A stretch of DNA of 64,000 nucleotides from Roseibium aggregatum (GTDB lineage Bacteria > Pseudomonadota > Alphaproteobacteria > Rhizobiales > Stappiaceae), in NCBI RefSeq assembly GCF_014692675.1, contig NZ_JABFCZ010000004.1, positions 186,001 through 250,000 of the forward strand. Direction: 5' to 3'. How positions within the stretch are numbered: position 1 is the stretch's first letter; every line of letters starts with the position of its first letter. The position numbers and the translations under genes are program-made. Under the pieces are notes generated by a model. It saw only the letters and a list, made by a program, of their open reading frames with translations. It searched no databases and had not been told where the DNA came from. Shown piece after piece: positions 35,745 through 44,100 of this stretch.

Positions 35745-36689
35745 ATGCTGAATTTAACCAATCGGTTGCAGATTAAGGATCTCCGGTTGATTCAGGCGAT
35801 CCACGAGACCGGCCAGCTCGCCCTAGCCGCCGAACGGCTGTCCATGACCCAGCCGGCCGCCTCGCGCATGCTGGCCAGCATCGAACGCCTGATCGACGCC
35901 CGGATCTTCGTCCGTCACCCGAAGGGCATGACGCCCACCCCGGTCGGCGACACCCTGGCGCGCAACGCAATGGGCCTCCTAAACGGGTTGGACCAGACCC
36001 TGCAGGAAGCCCATGCAGTGGGATCGGGGCGCGCCGGAACCGCCCGTGTCGGCTCCGTGACCGGCGGCGCTGTCGCCTTCGTCGTGCCGGCGGTTCAGGA
36101 ACTGAAGAAGACGGCGGCCGGTGCCGACATTCATGTCGACGTCGCGCCGAGCGACGTTCTGATCGACGGCCTTTTGAAGAGCGAATACGATTTCGTGCTG
36201 TCCCGGATACCGGCCGGCACGGATGCACGGCAATTCTCGATCCGCCGCGGCCGGGTGGAAGTGATCCGGTTTCTCGTCCGCCGGGATCATCCGCTGGCCC
36301 ATGGCCGCCAGGTCGGCTTGCGCGAGATGGCCGGTTACGAATGGGTCATCCAGGCCCCGCACACGCCCATGCGGCGCGCGGTCGAAGAGGCGTTCCTCGC
36401 CGAGGATATTCCGCTGCCGGACGAAATCGTCAACACGACCTCCCTCCTGGTCATGATCGCCTATCTCGCTTCCTCCGACGCCATTGCCCCGATCTCGCGC
36501 GAGGTCGCGGACCTGTTCGGCACCGGCGCTGCCGCCGGAAATCTGACCGCGATCGATTTGCGCGAGCCGATCATCATCAACCCGTATTACCTGATCACCC
36601 GCAAGAACCAGATCATCAATCCGCTGGCCTCGCGTCTGCATGATCTCGTTCTCGACGCACTCACTGTCGACAAGGAAACCGGCCTCTGA
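35745..36689 (+). CDS. gbpR: LysR-family regulator, GbpR-like (galactose-binding-protein regulator)
   Basis: 314 residues. The helix-turn-helix lies at about 10-70 (QIKDLRLIQAIHETGQLALA and SMTQPAASRMLASIERLI), followed by a substrate-binding domain to the end. The GbpR subgroup regulates chvE in agrobacteria in response to arabinose, galactose and fucose, and the divergent placement next to chvE is the same here. It should activate the chvE-to-semialdehyde-dehydrogenase operon in the presence of those sugars. Assignment rests mainly on synteny plus similarity of the N-terminal region. Confidence 0.87.
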   Translation: MLNLTNRLQIKDLRLIQAIHETGQLALAAERLSMTQPAASRMLASIERLIDARIFVRHPKGMTPTPVGDTLARNAMGLLNGLDQTLQEAHAVGSGRAGTARVGSVTGGAVAFVVPAVQELKKTAAGADIHVDVAPSDVLIDGLLKSEYDFVLSRIPAGTDARQFSIRRGRVEVIRFLVRRDHPLAHGRQVGLREMAGYEWVIQAPHTPMRRAVEEAFLAEDIPLPDEIVNTTSLLVMIAYLASSDAIAPISREVADLFGTGAAAGNLTAIDLREPIIINPYYLITRKNQIINPLASRLHDLVLDALTVDKETGL

Positions 36690-36793
36690 CCGCCGCCGTC
36701 CGGCGTCAAATCCGGGACCTTTCCAATTCCTCATGCCTATCCTGAAAAAGGGGCTATGCTGACGAAAATCTGGCAGGTCGGGACCAAGCACGA

Positions 36794-37366
36794 ATGCCCT
36801 CGAACGAAATTCGCCTGAAAGCGGTCATCGCCGCAATCGACAAGGCCAATGCCGAAGACCCGACGCGCGAGGCGGGTCGTCCCGCCGCCCTTCTGTATGG
36901 CGAACGGATGTCGGAAGAACTTGACCGGCTGTTCCCGGATGCGCGGGACGCGCTCAGGATCGCGGCACGGGGCCAGCATGTGGAACGCTGGCTGCTGCCG
37001 CGAAGCGATTATCCGGACGGCCGGGAAGGCTATTACGCCTGGAGGCGCGAACAGGGCCGGCGCCACGCCGCCCGCGTGGCCGCGATGATGGCCGCTGCCG
37101 GCTACGGTGCCGAAGACATTGCCGCCGCCGAACGCATGCTGCGCAAGGAAAGCCTGAAGCGGGATCCGGATGTCCAGCGCCTGGAAGACGTGATCTGCTT
37201 TGTCTTCCTGCGCTGGTACTTCACGCCCTTCGCCAGGGGAAAGGATCCGGACGCCCTTTTGCGGATCGTGACCAGGACCGCCCGAAAGATGTCAACGGAC
37301 GGCCGCATGCGGGCTCTGGAAGAATTCGGCCTTCCCGAACCCTTCGCCGCCGCCTTTCGCGATTAA
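36794..37366 (+). CDS. DUF4202 family protein
   Basis: 190 residues, soluble, largely helical. The AAIDKANAEDP start, LLYGERMSEELDRL, LRIAARGQHVERWLLPRSDY, EGYYAWRREQGRRHAARVA and LRKESLKRDPDVQRLEDVIC match the uncharacterised DUF4202 family. Conserved His residues (QHVERW, RHAA) and Glu/Asp (LEDV) suggest an HD-like or metal-binding fold, but no function is established. It stands alone, 104 bp after gbpR and convergent with the next gene, with no operon partners. Confidence 0.8.
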   Translation: MPSNEIRLKAVIAAIDKANAEDPTREAGRPAALLYGERMSEELDRLFPDARDALRIAARGQHVERWLLPRSDYPDGREGYYAWRREQGRRHAARVAAMMAAAGYGAEDIAAAERMLRKESLKRDPDVQRLEDVICFVFLRWYFTPFARGKDPDALLRIVTRTARKMSTDGRMRALEEFGLPEPFAAAFRD

Positions 37367-37384
37367 GGTCAGGCCAGGCCGTCG

Positions 37385-37927
37385 TCAGGATGGCGTATCG
37401 AATGTCTTCTTGAAGGCCGCGGTAAAGCCCTTCAGCGAAACCGGAACGCCCTTGGCCGCACCGGACCGGTCCTTGAAGACGATGGTCATCGCCTGGGCCT
37501 TCTTGAACATCTGGGCCGCATCGTCACTGAAGGAAGCGCCGGCAATACAGAAATCGGGATAACAGGTTTCATAGGCAGCATTGACGGCGACCTTGTCACC
37601 GACGCGGAGTTCGACCGGACTGCTCAGATGAACGGCGAGCGGCAGCTGGACGACGACCCGCATCGCCTCCTTGCCCGGAAGCCGGCCGACGGCAATCTTC
37701 GCCAGCAGGCCCTTGTTGTCTTTCGCAGCAATGGCCTGCAGCATCTCGCAGAGCTTTGTCGACTTGTCGTCGAGAAGACGGCACTGGACGGTCCAGTCGC
37801 CGAAGGTCGCGGTTGTCTGCGAGGGCGTATCCGCGTCTTCCGCCGCGAAGGACGGTGTGAACGACAAAGCCACGATCAATGCCGCCGCTACGGTTCCGGT
37901 AAATACCTTAAAAAGAGAGCTAAACAT
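37385..37927 (-). CDS. Invasion-associated locus B (IalB) family periplasmic protein
   Basis: 180 residues from ATG 37927 (AGGAGG upstream). Signal peptide about 1-30 (GTVAAALIVALSFTPSFAAE). The mature part has the IalB pattern: TTATFGDWTVQCRLLDDKST, CEMLQAIAAKD, VVVQLPLAVHLSSPVELRVG, and a Cys pair in ETCYPDFCIAGASF. In Bartonella, IalB is linked to erythrocyte invasion, but homologues are widespread in non-pathogenic alphaproteobacteria and their role is unknown. It ends close to, and convergent with, the DUF4202 gene. Confidence 0.87.
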   Translation of the reverse strand: MFSSLFKVFTGTVAAALIVALSFTPSFAAEDADTPSQTTATFGDWTVQCRLLDDKSTKLCEMLQAIAAKDNKGLLAKIAVGRLPGKEAMRVVVQLPLAVHLSSPVELRVGDKVAVNAAYETCYPDFCIAGASFSDDAAQMFKKAQAMTIVFKDRSGAAKGVPVSLKGFTAAFKKTFDTPS

Positions 37928-38051
37928 CTCATGCCTCCTGATCGGCCCGCGGGCACCGGAAAAACGTGTCTGGCCTCCCCCGGTGCCGGAGCTTTCGGCG
38001 CAAGGTCTCAACATGAGCGCCAAACCGCAAATGAAAGACTAATTTAACCTT

Positions 38052-38102
38052 AATCCGCGGCGGTACATGACAGCGGCGCGGCAGCGCCGCCGTCTGCGGA
38101 TT
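38052..38102 (-). terminator. Nested hairpin downstream of the TpsA gene
   Basis: Inner arms GCGGCGC (38073-38079) and GCGCCGC (38084-38090) with a GGCA tetraloop sit inside outer arms AATCCGC (38052-38058) and GCGGATT (38096-38102). It starts 29 nt downstream of the TpsA stop. There is no U-run on the minus strand, so a terminator role is plausible only from position. Confidence 0.35.
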
Positions 38103-38131
38103 TTCCGGCCGTTCGCCTCTGCGGCGGGTTC

Positions 38132-41100
38132 CTAGTTTGCCGCCGCAACGTCGAACGGCAGGGCGCTCATGTACATGTGCGGATAGGGTCCGTCGATGAA
38201 GGATGCGCAGGCATAGCTCCGGATGCGCCCCGCATCGTCCAGCACCGGGCGGCAGCCGCCCAGCCGGTAGGTCCGGTCGACCGGATTGCCGTAAGGCCGG
38301 ATCCACGGGAACGGCGGACGCAGGATCCAGTCGCCCGGCGCCTGGATGTTCGTGGTCTCGATATCGCCGATGCTGAAGCCGAAGAATTCGTTGAGCCGTT
38401 GTTGCAGGTTCATCACGTCGGCCGGGGTCAGCGGCAGGAAGAAGATCTGGCCCAGCGTCATGTCGTCATCGAAGTCGATGATCCGGTCCTCGACCGACTG
38501 GATCAGCGCCGGCAGGGACTTAGCCGGAACCGGAACCCCGTCGAAGGTCGCGCTGTTGCCGTCGATGATCGTCGGCCGGGCCGGTTCGAACAGACCGCCA
38601 TTGGCGAGAACGATGAAGTTGCCGCCGCCCGGCGCGTTGAAGGCCGTATCGCCGAGCGTATCGCCGACAAGCGACAGACGCGGACCGGACAGATACATGG
38701 AAGGCGCGCCCGTGAAAGTGTTGCCGCCGGTCGAGGCGATGTCGATGTCCAGTGCGGGCGAGAAGTCGCCGTTGATAACCGACAGCCCGGCCCCGGTCGT
38801 TCCGGTGAAGCTCGAGTTGGCGAACGACAGCGTGTTCGCGGATCCGCCCTGGCCATAGTTGGTCAGCAGGAAGCCGTTGGTTCCGCCCGTGCCGGAGGTA
38901 TCGCTGACCGAGATCGTCGAGCCCGAAAGGCCGTTGAAGAACACCGCGTTCTGGCTTCCGGTCACCTGGTCGTTCTGGCCGATGGTCACATTCGTATCGA
39001 TCAGACCGCCGGAAAAATCGATGCCGTTGCCGTTCATGCCGTTGATCAGGGTGTTGCCGCTGATGTCGACGGTGGACGGATCGATCAGGCCGGCAAAGGT
39101 AACGCCGTGGCCGTCCTGACCCGTGATCGCGCCATTACCGGCGACCGTCACGATACTGTCGGTGACCGGGCTGTAGAAAAGCAGACCGTCACCGGTTTCG
39201 CCCAGGATCGTCGTGTTGCCGGTCACCGCAACGGTGCTGTCGGTCACGGGACCGTCGATGGTAATGCCCTTGCCGGGGTCGGCGAAGAGACCGTGACCGG
39301 TGATGCTTCCGTTCCCGGCGATGGTCAGCGTGGACCCGCCTTCGATCTTGTCATTGGCATCGATGCCGTCATCATCGCCTTCGATCGACGTGTTGCCGGC
39401 GACGGTGACGTTCGAGTCGAGGATGTACATGAACTCGATGGCGTCGTCCCCGCCCCGGATCGTGCCGTTACCGCCGAAGCTGGTCGCGGTGCCGTCGATG
39501 GCAACCGTGGCCGGGCCGATGTTCACGGTCGAATGGCGGATGCCGTAGTCGAAGTAGATCGCTTCGTAAGTGTCGCCGCGGATCTCGTCATTGCCGGCGA
39601 TATTCACGGTCGAGTGGGTAACCGGCGCCCAGAAGGCGATGCCGCCGTCCCCGCCGTTGACCGACGTGTTGCCGACGATGTTGACGGTCGAGCCGACACG
39701 AACCGGGGCATCGAAATCGATACCGGACGAGCCGCCCGTGATTTCGGTGTTGTTGGCGACGGTGAAATCGGTGTTGTTCAGGATCCAGGTCTCGATGCCG
39801 GTCGTGCCGCCCGAGATGGTGCCGTTGCCGCCATAGGTCGTGGCGGTGCCGCCGACGTCGATGGTTGCCGGACCGATGTTCACCGAGGAGTTGCGGACGG
39901 TGCGATAGAACCAGATACCGTCATCGATGGTACCCTCGATGGAGGTGTTGCCCGCCACATTGACGGTACTGTCGAGCACCACGCCGAGGAAGTCGAGACC
40001 GGTCTCGCCGCCGGTGACCGCGTCGTTTCCGGCCACGCTGAATTCGGAGCCGCCCGTCACCCGGGACGCCACCTGGACACCGTCCACGAGCGTGCCGTCG
40101 ATCGCGGTATTGTCGGCGATGGTGATAACCGAATTGTCGATATTGCCGATCCCCTCGGGCGGTCCGAACAGGATGCCGTTATAGCCTCCGAAGATCTGCT
40201 GGTTGCCGTTGATCAGCACGCCGCTGTCGGAAATATCGCCACTGAATTCGATCCCGTTGAAGAAACCGCCAATGGCGGGCAGAGGTGAAATGCCCGCATT
40301 CGTGTTGCCGGTGATGTCGAACTGCGTGCCGTTGATAAGCGATGCATCGACAAGAATGCCGGAGTCCAGTTGACCGGTGATGCCCGTGTTGCCGGCAATC
40401 GAAATCATGGAATTGTCGATGATCGCCGGACCGTCATAGGTAAACAGGATCCCCGAATACCAGCCGTTGATGGGGCCGTTTCCGGAAATCTCGATCATTC
40501 CGTCGGTAATGTTGTTGGAGAACTTGATGCCGTCCCCGCCAACGCCGGAGATGCCGGTGTTGTTCAGGATCGAAACCGATCCACCGTCGAGTTCGCCGAT
40601 CTGAATACCGTCACCAAGACCCAGGATGCCGTTCGCTTGTGCAGACGTTGCTCCGCCAACGGTGAACGCACTGCCGCCGGTGATATTGCCGCGAACGGCA
40701 ATGCCGTCCTGATTGCCGATGATGTCGGTGTTGCCCGCAATGGTCACCATCGAGGCGCCGTTGATGTTTCTCTCAAAGACGATACCGTTTTGCGACTGGC
40801 CCTGGATCAGCGTGTTGTCGCTGACATTGACCTGCGCACCGCCGGAGATCTGCTGTTCGAACTCGATACCGTCACCGGCCGCACCCACGATCTGGCTGTT
40901 GTTGGCAATCGTGAACGATCCGCCGGAGATGACGTCGATGTCCATTCCGTCCTGAGCGGCGGCGATACTGTTGCCGTCAGCCGCACTGGCGCCGCCTATG
41001 AGAATGGTCGCATTGGTCAGCGAGGCATCGAAAAGAATGCCGTCGAGATCGAGGGATTCAATCGTATTGGCACGAATGGTGACGGATGCATCCGTCACGG

Positions 41101-44100
41101 AGCCGCTGAACGCGATCCCCCGATCCGCACCGCTGATGTCTGTATTGTCCTCGATCAGAATGTGTGTGGAGGCTCCGGAGATGTCGCCGAGGAATTTGAT
41201 CCCGTCGTCATTGCCACCGGCATCGACCAGCGCCGCGATCTGGCTATTGCCCTGAATCGTGACCTGGCTCGCGTTCGATATATTCCCGTTAAAGAGAATT
41301 GCCGTTTTATCGCTGGAGATGGCGCTGTTCAGGATCTGGATATCGGCGCCGCTGAGCGCATTGTCAAACTCAATCCCGCTTCCGGTAACACCGCTCATCG
41401 TCACATTGTCGACGGTGAGACCGAGGCCGGTGGTGACAGTGTTGTCGATCAGAATGCCCGCACCGCCCGCGGCCGTTCCGGTAACGGTACCGTTCTCGAT
41501 GGTGACGTTATCCGCACCGGCGGTCAGCAGGATCGCGGGATCGCCACCGGTTCCGGAATAGCTAAAACCGTTCAGGGTCACGCCGTCGGCGCTGACGGTG
41601 AAGCCCGGGCTCGCCGGAACGACAACCGCGTCGTTGACGATATTGACCGGATTGCTGACGTCGTCGACGTTCTGCATCGTCAGCCCGGCGACATCGAGGA
41701 CCACACCGCCGATCGTGTTGTACGTCCCGCCCAGAACATTGACGGTCGCACCCATGGCGGCAACGTCAACCGCGTCGTTCAATTCCGCCCCGCCGGTCGA
41801 GCCGAGCACGTTAACGGACGTCGCCGTGCCGGTGATGCCACTCGGTGCCGTCAGATTGCCGTCGAGGTTGACGGTCGGCGCATCGACAAAGATCGAACCG
41901 CTTGCGGTGACGCTGGCGCTGTTGGCGACATTGAAGATGGAAGCGCCGATTGCCATCGAGCCGACAGCGCTGGTGCCGGTTGCGGTCACCGAACCCGTAT
42001 TGGTGATGTTCACATCGCCACTGGTGGAGTTGGTAAAGGTCACCGACGTCGCATCGACATTAAGATCGTCGGCCGCACCGATACCGGTCGCGCTCACAAT
42101 GGTCAGGTCGCCGACGGTGATGTCCGGATCGGCGGCGTTACTGTCGATGATGCTTCCACCCGTCCGCAACTCCAAAGCTCCGACCTTTGCAGGGTCGAGG
42201 GTAATTGCGTCGGTGATGGTGATATCGCCCGAGCCTGAGTGACCGATCTGAAGCACGCCGGGTGCCGTCACCGTGTCGAGTTCGGCATCGGTCAGGCCCA
42301 GTGTATTGACCCCATCCGACCCGCCGAGATCGATGGCAACGGTTGCGGTAGAAGACGGATCATCCTCGAGGATCACCCGGTTCACCGCGGAGATGGTGCT
42401 GCCCTGGTTCAGCTCAATGTTGTTGGCACGGATATCGATCTTGGCGTTGCTCGCACTAATGCCGGAATCCGCGTCGATGATGTTGGCGTTGTTGATGAAG
42501 GTACTGTCGCCCGCCCCACCGTTGCCCTGCTGGGCGACGAGGAACATGTTGCGGCGAGAGGTATAGATATCATTGTTGACGGTGAGATCGCCGTTCGTCG
42601 TTTCCAGCTGAATGGCCAATAACGGGCTGAACCCGGTGGAAGCCGTGTTGCGCAGGCCGACGACGCCGTCGACGGTACCGATAGTCAGGTCGCCGCCGTT
42701 ATTTGTCTCCAGGATCGCAATGCCGCCGCCGGTCGTGTTGAGCGCGGCAACTGTGTCAACTTCGGTTTCGAGAATCTCGTTGTTGGCAATCCCGTTGACC
42801 GACTGAATGGCAAGGTTGGAGACCTGGACATCGACACCGGGATTCAGGTCGAGAATTTCATCGCCTGTGATCAGCGACAGTGTGCTCGTGTTGGCCGGGC
42901 TGATCGTGTCGTTGAAGGTGATGCTGCCCGCATCGCTGCTGCCGATGCGCAGTATGCCAGCCGTGACCAGGTCAAGCTCCGTATCGGTGAGGCTCAGGCT
43001 TCCGATGGTCTCGGTGCCGAGGCTGATGGTCTCGCCGGCAGTCACCGGTGCAAGCGTGACAATGCCGGTGCCCGCATTGACGGCGCCCGCAATACTCATG
43101 CTGTCGGCCGACAGATCGATGGCACCGTTGTCGGCGGCAATTCCGCCTGTCGCGGCGATGGTCACGGCGTCGGCGCTTGCCGCGAAAGACGTCAGCGCCG
43201 TCGTGCTTCCGATCAATCCATTGACGCTGACCGTACCGCCCGAATTCACCGTCAAATCGTGAGCGCCGTCGACGGTGTTGTTGAAGGTCACGTCGCCGGC
43301 ATCGGTGATCAGCGTGTCGACACCCAGCGTCACGGCATCGTTGAAGGTCAGCGTATTGCCGGAGAGCGTGAGCGCACCGCCTTCCAGAAGGGTTGTGCCT
43401 GCTGCGTCCGTCGTCAGACTGGCGAGTGCGGTCGTTCCGCCGATCACGCCGCGGAAATTGGTTACACCCGGCGCGTTGATGGTCAGATCGTAGGCGCCAT
43501 CGAGTGCGTTGTGGAACCGGACATAGTCGTTCGAGGTCAGCGTCGTGTCCGCGCCGAGAACGACATCGTTGAAATAGGCCTGCCCGAATTCCGTCGTGGT
43601 CACCGAGCCGCCGTTGAGGTTGGTCTGACCTCCGCTGGTGACCTGAAGGCCCTTGAACGACACCGCGTCATTGAAGGTGATCGTGTCGAAAGCCCTGAGG
43701 ATAACGTCGACGTCGCCGATCAGCGTCCCGTCGAAGGTGGAATTGCCGCGGAGCGCCCAGATCTGCCCGCCTCCGGAGACGGTGACGTTGTCGCCAAAAT
43801 GCGCATCGCCCTGAATGTCGACTCCACTGACCACGCCGGTGTTGAACGCGGTCGTGCCGCCGGCGTCCGTGGTCAGGCCGCCGAGCCGGGTCGAGAGGCC
43901 GATCGTGTCGTTGAAAGCGGTTGTCCCGGAGGTGTTGACGGTCAGGACAGGCGAGCCGTTCAGTGTCGAATTGAAGGTGATGTTGCCGCCGCCGGAACTC
44001 GACAGAAGTGTGTCGGAGAAGAGCCGCGTCCCGCCATTGAAAGTCTGCGTGCCGGTGCTGTTGTAGGTACCGCCGAGGGCCGTGTTCCCCGTAGCCGACA

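Noticed and set aside
38880..41600. Regularly spaced repeats considered as a CRISPR array
   Set aside because: The repeats are degenerate, coding and in frame (beta-helix turns), with no identical direct repeats or unique spacers.
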